64,000 bases of DNA from Flavobacteriales bacterium (GTDB lineage: Bacteria > Bacteroidota > Bacteroidia > JACJYZ01), in the NCBI GenBank assembly GCA_020635855.1, contig JACJYZ010000002.1, positions 186,001 to 250,000 of the forward strand, given 5' to 3'. Position numbers and translations under genes: made by a program. The first letter of the stretch is position 1, and each line of letters starts with the position of its first letter. The notes under the pieces are model-generated. The model was given only the letters and a program-made list of their open reading frames with translations, was not told the origin of the DNA and searched no databases. Shown one piece after another: positions 16,250-25,574 of this stretch.

Positions 16250-16496
16250 ACAAAGCTGGTGATAAGTTCACCCCGGAACATCGGAACGGGTTGTGTTTCC
16301 GTGCCGGTTGGTTGCCGGATCGGGTTTCTCCGGGGGCGTTGAATCCTGAGAATTCATTGTTGGGAGGTATATAAGGGTTATTGATCGCCATGAAAAAGGG
16401 GATGGTAGAATTGCTTGGGTTTTTTTTGAAAAGAGCGTTTTTTTGCAAAAATTTGTAAGACATGGGCAGTGCCCATTGTATGGAACTGTAAACACA

Positions 16497-16778
16497 ATGA
16501 AAAAAGGAAGCAACAACAAGCCAAGCGGTAAAGCCGCAAAAAAGGTAAAGGGCGACGAAGAACTCGACCTGCCCAAGAAAGCCCGGATGGAAGACGATGA
16601 TGAGGATGACGAAAATTTCATGGATGACGATGACGATGACTTCGAAGCAAGCTATGAGGAAGAAGAGGAAGACGAAGAGGAGAATGAGGAGGAAGATCGC
16701 ATTCAGTATCTCTCCGACGACGAGCTGTTAGGATTTGACGAAAACTACTCGGAAGAGATGGATTTCGACGATTATTGA
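16497..16778 (+). CDS. Very acidic low-complexity protein
   Basis: I do not recognise a function. The 93-residue product has a basic N-terminus (MKKGSNNKPSGKAAKKVKG) and then long runs of Asp and Glu, about half of residues 30-75, ending in an acidic, aromatic tail (DENYSEEMDFDDY). It should be disordered. Similar short acidic proteins are common in Bacteroidota. The composition, a basic head with an acidic tail, would allow binding to basic proteins or RNA polymerase, but nothing in the sequence proves this. The ATG at 16497 is preferred to an upstream start at 16443. It is convergent with anmK. Confidence 0.6.
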   Translation: MKKGSNNKPSGKAAKKVKGDEELDLPKKARMEDDDEDDENFMDDDDDDFEASYEEEEEDEEENEEEDRIQYLSDDELLGFDENYSEEMDFDDY

Positions 16779-16803
16779 TCCGACTACAATCTGGTTTTAC
16801 CCG

Positions 16804-16838
16804 AGAGGCAGGTTCCGCAAGGTCACCTGCCTTTCTTA
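16804..16838 (+). terminator. Possible terminator after the acidic protein gene
   Basis: The 8-bp stem AGGCAGGT / ACCTGCCT (16806-16813 and 16825-16832) is followed by TTCTT. It lies 27 bp past the plus-strand stop and overlaps the last codons of the convergent anmK gene. Confidence 0.4.
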
Positions 16839-17896
16839 TCTCCGGATATCAATATGCCGGAAGAACTGTCGCGCCTGCCACCTGTGACAGATTGCAATAC
16901 GTTGACCTCTCCGTGCATCCTGAGTACCCCCAGGAAAGCGAATACAATGGCTTCCTTGAAGTTGATCAGCTCATCGGTTCCTTTCTCCACCCTGTTCGGC
17001 AGCATGCGGTTGAGTTCTTCCATCAGGAATGAATTGTATGCACCGCCGCCGGTCACCAGGATTTTACCCGCGGGTACTTCAGAACTGCTACCGGCCAGTT
17101 GTGCAACCAGGTACCTCATGTAGGTAGCCGCCCGATCTGCAGCAGTGATCTCTTTCCGGTCTATCAATGGCCCTATAGATTGCTGATACCATTCCCGTCC
17201 GAGGGATTTGCCTTGTGTCTGGGAGAGGTTGTTCAATGCATCCAGCAATGAATGATTGATTCGGCCGGATCGTGCGAGTTGTCCGTTCTCATCATATGGC
17301 TGTCCATGCTCCCCGGCAAGTGCATTGAACACGACGTTGCAAGCCGTAATGTCGAATGCCATCCTGTTACCCTTCTTTTCATAGGAAATATTGGCGAAGC
17401 CGCCCAGGTTCAGGCAGGCTGCATATGATCCGAACAACAGCCGGTCGCCAATGGGAACAAGCGGAGCTCCCTGTCCACCCAAAGCAACGTCTAATGACCG
17501 GAAATCACAGGCTACGGTGCAACCGGTTACCGCCGCGATTTCATTTCCATTCCCTACCTGCCAATTCATCCCCATACCGGGCTCGTGGAATAGGGTGTGA
17601 CCGTGAGATGCGATGATGTCTATGGACGTGCCCTGGCGTTGTATGAACGAAAGGCACAATTGACCGAGCCACTTCCCGTAAGACCTGTCTAATAGCATCA
17701 AGTCCCTGCCTCCGAGCGCATGTGCGGTTGACAACCGGTTTGCCCATTCATCAGGGTACCGTTCAGTTTCGGCAGCTAGGAGATCATATTGCCAACCGGT
17801 AGGGTTTCGTTCGAACCGGCATAGTGCCAGGTCTACGCCATCGAGTGACGTTCCGGACATCAGTCCCAGACCAAGAACCGTTTGATTTTTTTCCAT
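16823..17896 (-). CDS. anmK: Anhydro-N-acetylmuramic acid kinase
   Basis: This cytoplasmic enzyme opens and phosphorylates 1,6-anhydro-MurNAc, recycling peptidoglycan fragments to MurNAc-6-phosphate. The 357-residue product has the family N-terminus GLMSGTSLDGVDLALCRF (about residue 10), the HGHTLFHEP motif (about residue 100), LNLGGFANISY and the C-terminal VTGGGAYNSFLM segment. Length is near normal for the shorter Bacteroidota form. It stands as a single minus-strand gene. No recycling partners (murQ, nagZ) are nearby. Confidence 0.92.
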   Translation of the reverse strand: MEKNQTVLGLGLMSGTSLDGVDLALCRFERNPTGWQYDLLAAETERYPDEWANRLSTAHALGGRDLMLLDRSYGKWLGQLCLSFIQRQGTSIDIIASHGHTLFHEPGMGMNWQVGNGNEIAAVTGCTVACDFRSLDVALGGQGAPLVPIGDRLLFGSYAACLNLGGFANISYEKKGNRMAFDITACNVVFNALAGEHGQPYDENGQLARSGRINHSLLDALNNLSQTQGKSLGREWYQQSIGPLIDRKEITAADRAATYMRYLVAQLAGSSSEVPAGKILVTGGGAYNSFLMEELNRMLPNRVEKGTDELINFKEAIVFAFLGVLRMHGEVNVLQSVTGGRRDSSSGILISGDKKGR

Positions 17897-18000
17897 TTTT
17901 GAGGGTGTGCGTGAACCGGCTACATGCCCGAAAATACCGGGATGCAGGGCGATTGCTGTGATCTGCGCAGAAATGTGTAGTATTGCATGGGATAAAAAGC

Positions 18001-18008
18001 TACTTTTG
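18001..18008 (+). promoter_or_regulatory. Bacteroidota -7 element, TACTTTTG, upstream of acyl-CoA dehydrogenase
   Basis: This is a TAnnTTTG match 42 nt before the ATG, with a TTG at 17983-17985 about 15 nt upstream, slightly short of the usual spacing. Confidence 0.45.
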
Positions 18009-18050
18009 CTTCCCTTAATTCGCTAATAATCAATACAATTATAAGGATTT

Positions 18051-19193
18051 ATGGAATTCAATCTCACCGAAGAGCAATTGATGATACGTCAGGCTGCCAG
18101 GGATTTTGCGCAGGAAGAGCTGAAACCCGGCGTCATAGAAAGGGATGAGCACCAGAAGTTTCCTGCAGAACAGGTGAAGAAATTGGGAGAACTTGGATTT
18201 CTTGGAATGATGGTGGATCCGAAGTACGGTGGAAGCGGACTGGATGCCATTTCTTATGTATTGGCTATGGAAGAGATTTCCAAGGTGGATGCCTCGGCTT
18301 CGGTGGTGATGTCAGTAAACAACTCGTTGGTTTGCTGGGGCCTTGAAGAATATGGTTCTGAAGAACAAAAACAGAAGTACCTCGTGCCCCTGGCCAAGGG
18401 GGAAAAAATCGGAGCCTTTTGTCTGTCGGAACCGGAAGCAGGCTCGGATGCCACCAGCCAGCGAACCACTGCAGAAGATAAGGGAGATCATTACCTGCTG
18501 AACGGTACCAAGAACTGGATCACCAACGGCGGTACCGCATCTACCTATCTGGTCATTGCACAGACACGCCCTGAAGACGGTCATCGTGGCATCAACGCTT
18601 TGATTGTTGAAAAAGGAATGCCTGGTTTTGAGATCGGTCCGAAGGAAAACAAACTGGGCATCCGTGGCTCTGATACACATTCGTTGATGTTTACCGATGT
18701 GAAGGTTCCCAAGGAGAACCGGATCGGAGAAGATGGGTTCGGTTTTAAATTTGCGATGAAAACCCTGGAAGGTGGGCGCATAGGAATTGCAGCACAGGCT
18801 TTGGGAATTGCATCGGGTGCATATGAACTGGCCCTCACTTATTCCAAGGAAAGAAAAGCATTCGGTACAGAAATCAGCAAGCACCAGGCCATCCAGTTTA
18901 AGTTGGCAGATATGGCTACAGAAATAGAGGCAGCCAGATTGCTCTGCCTGAAAGCAGCGTGGATGAAAGACACCGGTAACGATTATTCACTGGCCGGGTC
19001 AATGGCCAAATTATTCGCATCGCGCGTAGCCATGGAAACCACCGTTGAAGCGGTCCAAGTTCATGGCGGATATGGATTTGTGAAGGAGTATCACGTGGAA
19101 CGACTGATGCGTGATGCCAAGATCACCCAAATCTACGAGGGTACTTCGGAAATCCAGAAAATTGTGATTTCTCGTTCAGTATTGAAAGGTTAA
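18051..19193 (+). CDS. Acyl-CoA dehydrogenase, short-chain type
   Basis: The 380-residue flavoprotein oxidises acyl-CoA to 2-enoyl-CoA in fatty acid or amino acid breakdown and passes electrons to ETF. The FAD-binding motif is seen in GAFCLSEPEAGSDA (about residue 125) and NGTKNWITNGG (about residue 152). The C-terminal YEGTSEIQK carries the catalytic Glu typical of the short-chain, butyryl-CoA-like group. Length is exact for the family. It lies before the capsule-export gene with 37 bp between its stop and the next ATG, but shares no obvious pathway with it. Confidence 0.93.
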   Translation: MEFNLTEEQLMIRQAARDFAQEELKPGVIERDEHQKFPAEQVKKLGELGFLGMMVDPKYGGSGLDAISYVLAMEEISKVDASASVVMSVNNSLVCWGLEEYGSEEQKQKYLVPLAKGEKIGAFCLSEPEAGSDATSQRTTAEDKGDHYLLNGTKNWITNGGTASTYLVIAQTRPEDGHRGINALIVEKGMPGFEIGPKENKLGIRGSDTHSLMFTDVKVPKENRIGEDGFGFKFAMKTLEGGRIGIAAQALGIASGAYELALTYSKERKAFGTEISKHQAIQFKLADMATEIEAARLLCLKAAWMKDTGNDYSLAGSMAKLFASRVAMETTVEAVQVHGGYGFVKEYHVERLMRDAKITQIYEGTSEIQKIVISRSVLKG

Positions 19194-19230
19194 TTTGAAC
19201 GATTCCGGTAAGGTGCCGGTAATACGCACT

Positions 19231-21564
19231 ATGAAAGGAAAAATAGCAACCCTGCTGTCTGTCGGCGTCATGCTGGCGATGGGAACCGTACATGCACAGG
19301 TGGACAACATTCCATCAGGTGGCATAAACAAAGCGGAAGTGTATGCCAAGTTGAAAGAAGCCGGGATGAGCGACGAGCAGATCCTGGAATACTATCGGAA
19401 CCGACAGTCTCCCGGTTCAGGCGATTCATCGAAATCTGCCAACGATTACTTCCGGATTGAGTCACCCGATACCATGCTGCAAAAGGCCACCAGTGCCCTG
19501 GGGGATATGGACTCGCTGGATATACGGGAACAGAAAGACAGTCTGCCTTATGGTTTTAACCTCTTCCGCAATGGTAACCTGGGATACTACAATAAAAACC
19601 GTGAGATCAATGCCCCGGATGACTATGTGCTGAATGCAGGTGATGAGATTGGAATTTCTGTGTGGGGTTTTAGTGACTTCAGCGCCGTGCTTCGGATTGA
19701 GAAGGACGGATACGTGAACCATAAACTGTTGGGCAGGGTCTATCTGAAAGACCTGACCTATGCCCAGGCACGCAAGGTGTTGGCCAGTCAACTGAACCGC
19801 AGACTGGATCTTAAGAATTCGGAAATGGCGATTTCATTGGCAACAGCCCGCACCATCAGCGTTCACATTGTGGGTGAGGTTGAAAACCCGGGAACGTATA
19901 GCATCAGTGCATTGAATTCAAGTATCCTTGCGTTGAATGCTGCGGGCGGACCAACGGTTAGCGGAAGTCTTCGGAATATCATGGTGCGAAGGAACGGAAT
20001 CAATGTTGATTCTTTGGATATCTATCAGTTTCTGATGGATCCGGGTAAACAAAAAGCCATTTACCTGCAAGAGAACGATTTCCTTTTCGTACCCGTGGTG
20101 GGCAGATCCATCACTGTGCAGGGAGAGGTACATCGGCCCCAAACCTATGAGATCAAGGGCAACGAAAATATTCTGGATGCGATCCGCTTCGCCGGGGATT
20201 TTAAGGCAAAGGCTTATCGTACATACATTTCCTTGAGCCGGGTGCAGAACAATGAGCAGGTGCTTATCAGCATACCCCTTGATTCAATCAAAGCAAATCC
20301 GGAGGCTTTTCAGCTGCATGACGGAGACCAATTGATTGTGAACCCGATTAAGGATGGTTACGTGAACAATGTAAAGGCCATAGGTGGCTTCAAAGTCCCC
20401 GGAGATTACGAAGTAAAAGAAGGTGACCGGGTTTCTGACCTTCTGAGAAAAACCGGTGGATTGCATGCAGATGCCTATTCGGACCGCTCGTACCTGATCC
20501 GCCTGGATTCGGATTATGTTCGTAAATACATATCATTGAATCTGGATGCTATTCTGAAAAACCCTGGTGGGGCCGATGACATTCCATTGCGGGGCAGGGA
20601 TGAGGTGATTGTGCTGAGCAACCTCGATTTTGAAGACGATCTTCAGGTGGAAGTGTTCGGGGCGGTTCGTAATCCCGGTAAATATATATTCGGTGCCGGT
20701 TTGTCCCTCAAGGATGTCATTCTGATGTCAGGGGGACTGAAAAACGAAGCGGTTAATCAACGGATTGAAATCTTCAGGGTGGTGGATTACAAAACCGAGA
20801 ACAATAGGGTGGTTCCTGTGAAGGCGGTGGTTAACACAGTGGCGGTAGCCGGTAACCTGAGCCTTGGGCAACATGATGAAGATTACAGGCTTCAACCGTT
20901 TGATGAGATTTTTGTGCGTACGAATCCCGACTTTGTGCCACCGCAGAATGTGGTGCTGGCTGGTGAGGTGATGTATCCGGGAACCTATGCGCTTTTGAGA
21001 AAGGATGAATCGGTTGCGGAAGTGATTAAGCGTGCCGGTGGTTTGCGTGATTATGCATTTACCAAAGGGGTAAGGATGTACCGCAGCACAGATAGCCTGG
21101 GTACTGTTTTTCTTGACCTGGTTACGGCGTTGAAGCGCCCCAACTCCCGTTACAACCTGATATTGCATGACGGAGATTCCATCCACATTCCAAAAACCCT
21201 TGATCTGATCCATATCTCCGGCGCAATTGGCAACACGTTGGACAAGTCCATCAGTGCACCGTTTATGGGGAGAAGGGCCAATTATTATATCCGGAAGTTT
21301 GCGGGCGGTTTCAATGAGAACAGTCTCAAACGTGCGACATTTGTTCAGTATCCCAATGGAATTGAAAGAAAACCGGTGAACTTCGGGCTCTTTAAGATAT
21401 ATCCCCGGGTTGTTCGTGGGTCAAGGATTGTGGTGAAAAGGAAGCCACAAATTATTGAAGAGGAACGCAAACCAACCGATTGGAACAAGGTGATCGAAAA
21501 TTTCACGATCAAGGCCACGGGTGTGCTTACCCTATGGATCCTGATCGATCGCGTCGCTAATTAA
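19231..21564 (+). CDS. Polysaccharide export outer-membrane protein with SLBB repeats
   Basis: This is a Wza-like protein that forms the outer-membrane exit channel for a capsule or exopolysaccharide. From the ATG at 19231 the product is 777 residues: a signal peptide (ending VHAQ), a linker with a short helix (KAEVYAKLKEAGMSDEQ), a Poly_export domain (about 130-225, DYVLNAGDEIGISVWG) and six SLBB-type repeats, for example VHIVGEVENPGTYSI and VVLAGEVMYPGTYAL. It ends in one hydrophobic helix (TGVLTLWILIDRVAN). It is longer than enterobacterial Wza because of the extra SLBB repeats. A TTG upstream (19195) would remove the signal from the N-terminus and is not preferred. The next gene, Wzz-like, starts 4 bp after its stop. 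Confidence 0.88.
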   Translation: MKGKIATLLSVGVMLAMGTVHAQVDNIPSGGINKAEVYAKLKEAGMSDEQILEYYRNRQSPGSGDSSKSANDYFRIESPDTMLQKATSALGDMDSLDIREQKDSLPYGFNLFRNGNLGYYNKNREINAPDDYVLNAGDEIGISVWGFSDFSAVLRIEKDGYVNHKLLGRVYLKDLTYAQARKVLASQLNRRLDLKNSEMAISLATARTISVHIVGEVENPGTYSISALNSSILALNAAGGPTVSGSLRNIMVRRNGINVDSLDIYQFLMDPGKQKAIYLQENDFLFVPVVGRSITVQGEVHRPQTYEIKGNENILDAIRFAGDFKAKAYRTYISLSRVQNNEQVLISIPLDSIKANPEAFQLHDGDQLIVNPIKDGYVNNVKAIGGFKVPGDYEVKEGDRVSDLLRKTGGLHADAYSDRSYLIRLDSDYVRKYISLNLDAILKNPGGADDIPLRGRDEVIVLSNLDFEDDLQVEVFGAVRNPGKYIFGAGLSLKDVILMSGGLKNEAVNQRIEIFRVVDYKTENNRVVPVKAVVNTVAVAGNLSLGQHDEDYRLQPFDEIFVRTNPDFVPPQNVVLAGEVMYPGTYALLRKDESVAEVIKRAGGLRDYAFTKGVRMYRSTDSLGTVFLDLVTALKRPNSRYNLILHDGDSIHIPKTLDLIHISGAIGNTLDKSISAPFMGRRANYYIRKFAGGFNENSLKRATFVQYPNGIERKPVNFGLFKIYPRVVRGSRIVVKRKPQIIEEERKPTDWNKVIENFTIKATGVLTLWILIDRVAN

Positions 21565-21568
21565 TGCT

Positions 21569-22663
21569 ATGTCGCAAGAACAACGTGTGAACGATGAAAT
21601 CTCCTTGAAGGAGATTGCTCATAAGATATCAGGGTTCTGGAAGGAATTGCTGCGAAAGTGGCTGATTGTTGTCGTCTGTGCGTTGGGGTTTGGTGCGTTG
21701 GGGTTTGTCTATGCGTTGATCAATCCGCCCAATTATACGGCTACTCTTTCCTTTATCATTGATGATTCCCAGGCAAACGGAGTACTGGCCAAATATTCTT
21801 CTCTGATGAATCAGTTCGGTTTGAACATGGGTTTGGGTGGGGAGTCTGCAATCAGTGAGGATAACATCTCGGAATTGATCAAATCCAGGCACATAGTGCA
21901 GAATGCCCTTATGAAACATGCGTGGATCAATGGAGAGCAAATGACGTTGGCGGATGGCTTGCTGCAATCATTCAATTGGAAACAGAAGTGGGCGGAAGAT
22001 AAGAACGCAGACCCTGGGTTGCAGGAGTTGGTGTTTGCGAATTTTATAGATCAACCTAATTCAAGGTTGGCAGATAGTGTTATGACATTGATGTACGAAA
22101 GGATCAGGCATAAAATACTTACCGTTGAAAAGCCCAATGCACAAGCCAATATTCTGCTCATAACTTGTGTTTCTAAGAGTCCTGATTTTGCGAAAAATTT
22201 TGCAGAGTCCTTGATTGAAGCTGTATCGGAATACTACATCGGCAATAAAACCCAGAAGACCAGGAAGACTTTAAAGTATATTGAGGACCGTGCAGATTCG
22301 GTCAGAAATGCACTAGCCTCTGCTGAAGCTCAACTGGCCAAATGGGAGGACTCAAATAAATTGATTCAAAAGGCTGAAGGGTTTCTGGCTGAAATACGTT
22401 TAAGAAGGGAAGTAAGTATTCTGAACGTGATGTACGCCGAAATTGTCAAGAATCTAGAAATGACCAAAATGGTTCTTTTGGACCAAACGCCCGTTATTCA
22501 GGTGATAGACGTTCCGGTGCCGCCACTTGATTCCTCTGAATTATCCGAGTGGGCTGGCGTTTTGCTGGGTTTGATCTTTGGTGGTTTATTGGCATCCTGC
22601 TGGATCATCATTCGAAAGATCTACCTGGATGCCATACATGGTAGTGAACCGAAGGCCTCTTAA
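21569..22663 (+). CDS. Wzz-like polysaccharide chain-length / copolymerase protein
   Basis: The 364-residue inner-membrane protein has transmembrane segments near both ends (about residues 34-56, WLIVVVCALGFGALGFVYAL, and about 330-350, WAGVLLGLIFGGLLASCWII) with a coiled-coil periplasmic region between. There is no Walker kinase domain, so it is the kinase-free type. It would control chain length or link synthesis to export with the SLBB protein encoded just upstream. The gene ends tail to tail with murF, and the two stop codons overlap. Confidence 0.85.
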   Translation: MSQEQRVNDEISLKEIAHKISGFWKELLRKWLIVVVCALGFGALGFVYALINPPNYTATLSFIIDDSQANGVLAKYSSLMNQFGLNMGLGGESAISEDNISELIKSRHIVQNALMKHAWINGEQMTLADGLLQSFNWKQKWAEDKNADPGLQELVFANFIDQPNSRLADSVMTLMYERIRHKILTVEKPNAQANILLITCVSKSPDFAKNFAESLIEAVSEYYIGNKTQKTRKTLKYIEDRADSVRNALASAEAQLAKWEDSNKLIQKAEGFLAEIRLRREVSILNVMYAEIVKNLEMTKMVLLDQTPVIQVIDVPVPPLDSSELSEWAGVLLGLIFGGLLASCWIIIRKIYLDAIHGSEPKAS

Positions 22664-23958
22664 ACCACCTCAACCATTGCTTCCAATCCCATTTTTCTTG
22701 AACCTTTGATGAGGATCAGCGCCTTGTTTATTGGATGGGTCAGGATCCATTCCTTGGCAGCCTGGGTCGTTTCAAATACATGAAACGGCAGGTGGTTTGC
22801 TACTGACCGGAAAAGGGGGCCCACTAAAACCACGTTTTTCATTCTCTTTTCCTGAAGCAGGTGAAGGATATGGGTGTGTTCCTGTAATGCCCGGTCACCG
22901 AGTTCCAGCATATCGCCAAGAAATACCCAGGTATTCGGATGACGCTGCATGTTAAGAGACTCCAAAGCAGCCTGCATGCTACTGGGGTTGGCATTATAAG
23001 CGTCCAGGATAACAGTATTGGTCTCTGTTTTGATGATTTGTGACCGATTGTTGGTTGGGATGTAGCTAGATAATGCGGTGTGTATCTCGCTGACATCAAC
23101 CTGAAAGTGATGCCCGATGGCGATGGCCGCAAGAATGTTGGATAGGTTGTATGCACCGGTTAGATGAGTACCGGTGTGATGATGCTCTCCGTTTAAGACC
23201 CATTCCACATGTAATTTTAAATCGTCGGATGGCTGAATGCTGCCCTGTATTACGGACTGGTTTCCTCCAAACGTGATGCGCGATAAAGTTTCACTCGCAT
23301 GCATAAGGGTATCATCCTGTGCATTTACAAAACACGTCCCCTGATGCGAGCGCAGGTAGTCATACATCTCGCTTTTTGCTTTCAGTACACCCTCCGGACT
23401 GCCGAACCCTTCAAGATGTGCAAAGCCTATATTGGTAATGAGACCATACCCTGGTTCGGCTATTTCACATAGTGTTTTGATCTCACCGATGTGGTTTGCT
23501 CCCATCTCAATGATTGCAAACTCAGTTTCTTGTTTCAGTCTTAGCAATGTCAGCGGTACACCAATGTGATTGTTAAGATTTCCGACTGTGGCCAGGGTAT
23601 TCCATTTGCGTGATATCACTTCGTAAATCAGTTCTTTGCTGGTAGTTTTGCCATTGGAGCCGGTGATGGCGAGAACAGGAATGTTAAACTGCCTCCGATG
23701 GTGCCTTGCCAGATCTTGTAGCGTAGTAAGCACGTTGGTAACAACCAGGTAGGAATTCCCTGAAGCCACTTTGGGGTCGTCGACTACTGCCAGTGAACAT
23801 CCACCTGATATCGCTTTGGCGGCGTATTGATTGCCATCAAAGCGGTCACCTTTTAGAGCAAAGAATATGGATCCAGGGATAATCTGGCGTGTGTCAGTGC
23901 AGATCATAGGATGTTCAAGGAACTGATTGTACAGCCGGAGCAGATCTGGGTGGGTCAT
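22660..23958 (-). CDS. murF: UDP-N-acetylmuramoyl-tripeptide--D-Ala-D-Ala ligase
   Basis: MurF adds the D-Ala-D-Ala dipeptide to the muramyl tripeptide in the cytoplasm, the last soluble step of peptidoglycan precursor synthesis. The 432-residue product has the P-loop ITGSNGKTTSKELI (about residue 97), EMGANHIGEI (about residue 150) and DAYNANPSS in the C-terminal domain, all typical of MurF. Length is normal. It follows gldJ on the same strand, a neighbour order that I recall in other Bacteroidota, but a terminator separates them. Confidence 0.93.
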   Translation of the reverse strand: MTHPDLLRLYNQFLEHPMICTDTRQIIPGSIFFALKGDRFDGNQYAAKAISGGCSLAVVDDPKVASGNSYLVVTNVLTTLQDLARHHRRQFNIPVLAITGSNGKTTSKELIYEVISRKWNTLATVGNLNNHIGVPLTLLRLKQETEFAIIEMGANHIGEIKTLCEIAEPGYGLITNIGFAHLEGFGSPEGVLKAKSEMYDYLRSHQGTCFVNAQDDTLMHASETLSRITFGGNQSVIQGSIQPSDDLKLHVEWVLNGEHHHTGTHLTGAYNLSNILAAIAIGHHFQVDVSEIHTALSSYIPTNNRSQIIKTETNTVILDAYNANPSSMQAALESLNMQRHPNTWVFLGDMLELGDRALQEHTHILHLLQEKRMKNVVLVGPLFRSVANHLPFHVFETTQAAKEWILTHPINKALILIKGSRKMGLEAMVEVV

Positions 23959-24023
23959 GGTTTATGCAAATGAATGGGGAATATACATATTTCCCACCCG
24001 TTTTGGTTGATGCGAGCAGATAC

Positions 24024-24060
24024 AAAAAAACGGCATCTCTTTTCAGGGATGCCGTTTTCT
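24024..24060 (-). terminator. Terminator after gldJ
   Basis: The stem AAAACGGCATC / GATGCCGTTTT (24027-24037 and 24048-24058) has A runs on one side and T runs on the other. It lies 16 bp past the gldJ stop, and would also act for the reverse direction. Confidence 0.85.
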
Positions 24061-24075
24061 TCACAATAGAAAATA

Positions 24076-25521
24076 TTATCTGCCGTAGGGTGTACCACCA
24101 AATCCGGTAGGACTTCCTACCCTGTGCATGGCGCAGCGGAAACCAAGCGTTGCTGCTGATTGGTTTTCATCCAGATATCTCCTGGTTCCGGGTACCAGCC
24201 AATACTGACGGTCTCTCCACGAACCACCTTTAAATACGCGGGCCTTGTCATTTAGCATGGAAGCCACACCGTAGTTGTAGGTAACTTCGCTTTCCTCGTC
24301 CCCGTCAAGGTAGTTGATATTATCAGCGACGCGGTAGTTCCGACGGTTGCTAAGATTATCATCCTTTTCATTCACTTCACGTTGGATGACGCGACCAAGA
24401 CTATCCTTTTCAGCAATGAATCCGTCTTCGTCGCGAAGCTGTGTTTTGAATACGTTTCCACGGAAAGCACGGAATTCATCCTGGTCTTCAAGAGAAAGGG
24501 GACGATAGACATCCATCACCCATTCACTTACGTTACCTGGCATGTTGTACAGGCCATAATCGTTGGGCCAATAAGAGTGAACAGGTGAGGTAACGTCCGC
24601 ATTGTCATTCAGGTATCCTGCTACACCCATCATATCACCACGGCCGCGAACGAAGTTGGCAAGGAACAATCCTTTGTATCGTTCATCCGGATTACGAGCC
24701 ATGTGGCCATTCCACGGATAGAGTCGCCGTTCTGTAACACGCTCCCATACAGTGTTTCCGATCAGGCCCAAAGCTGCGTATTCCCATTCGGCTTCTGTTG
24801 GCAAGCGATACCTCGGGAGCAGGATTCCATCTTCCATGCGTACTTTGCGCAAATCCTTGTTTGGATCCAAGTCGGTCAGCAGATCATTCACAAGACCTTC
24901 ATATTGACCAGCCAGGTACGCATCCGTGTTAAAGTTGTCTTCGTTAATCTGGTCAGGATTGGTTTTCAGGATACCTTCACGTATCATGATCATTTCATTT
25001 ACGCGGTCAGTACGCCATGCGCAAAAGTCGCTTGCCTGAACCCAACTTACACCTACCACAGGATAAAAATGATAGGCCGGATGGCGCAGGTAAAGTTCTA
25101 CGTAGGGTTCGTTGTAAGCGAGTCTTTCACGCCAAACGAGGGTATCCGGCAAACGGCTTTTTATCACTTCAGGGTAGTCCATACCGAAGACGCGGTTTGA
25201 CCACCACAGATACTCGAGCCAGTGTATGTTTGCCACTTCCGTTTCGTCCATATAAAAGGACGATACTGTAGTTCTTCGTGGTATGTTATCCCAATCGTAG
25301 ACGAAATCTTGTTCAACACGGCCGAAAACAAATGTTCCGCCTTCAATCAGCACGAGCCCTGGTCCGGTTTCTTGTTCTTCGTAATAAACAACTTCAAAAC
25401 CGCCATTTTTGGGATCGTTGTAGTTCCAGCCTGTAGCTGAAGACTTCTCCTTTCCGCAGGAAGCCAGCATCAGCGCCCCCAATGCGCATGCGAATCCCGA
25501 AAACACTTGTCTCCTGTTCAT
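24076..25521 (-). CDS. gldJ: Gliding motility / T9SS lipoprotein GldJ
   Basis: The 481-residue product has a signal ending in a lipobox (LASC, about residue 22) and a formylglycine-generating-enzyme-like (FGE-sulfatase) fold, as GldJ and GldK do. Family-like stretches are ATGWNYNDPKNGGF (about residue 30), FYMDETEVANIHWLEYL, GVSWVQASDFCAWRTDR, PTEAEWEYAALG and a C-terminal FKGGSWRDRQYWL. The GWNYND-GGF start and the RRNYRVADNINYLDGD segment favour GldJ over GldK. It is expected in the envelope ring of the T9SS and gliding motor. It neighbours porP/sprF and porU. The FGE fold is used structurally here; catalysis is not expected. Confidence 0.87.
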   Translation of the reverse strand: MNRRQVFSGFACALGALMLASCGKEKSSATGWNYNDPKNGGFEVVYYEEQETGPGLVLIEGGTFVFGRVEQDFVYDWDNIPRRTTVSSFYMDETEVANIHWLEYLWWSNRVFGMDYPEVIKSRLPDTLVWRERLAYNEPYVELYLRHPAYHFYPVVGVSWVQASDFCAWRTDRVNEMIMIREGILKTNPDQINEDNFNTDAYLAGQYEGLVNDLLTDLDPNKDLRKVRMEDGILLPRYRLPTEAEWEYAALGLIGNTVWERVTERRLYPWNGHMARNPDERYKGLFLANFVRGRGDMMGVAGYLNDNADVTSPVHSYWPNDYGLYNMPGNVSEWVMDVYRPLSLEDQDEFRAFRGNVFKTQLRDEDGFIAEKDSLGRVIQREVNEKDDNLSNRRNYRVADNINYLDGDEESEVTYNYGVASMLNDKARVFKGGSWRDRQYWLVPGTRRYLDENQSAATLGFRCAMHRVGSPTGFGGTPYGR

Positions 25522-25574
25522 GGCTTACTTGATTTGATTAACCTTCCTTTTAAAGTGAGTGGTAAGTAAATTAA

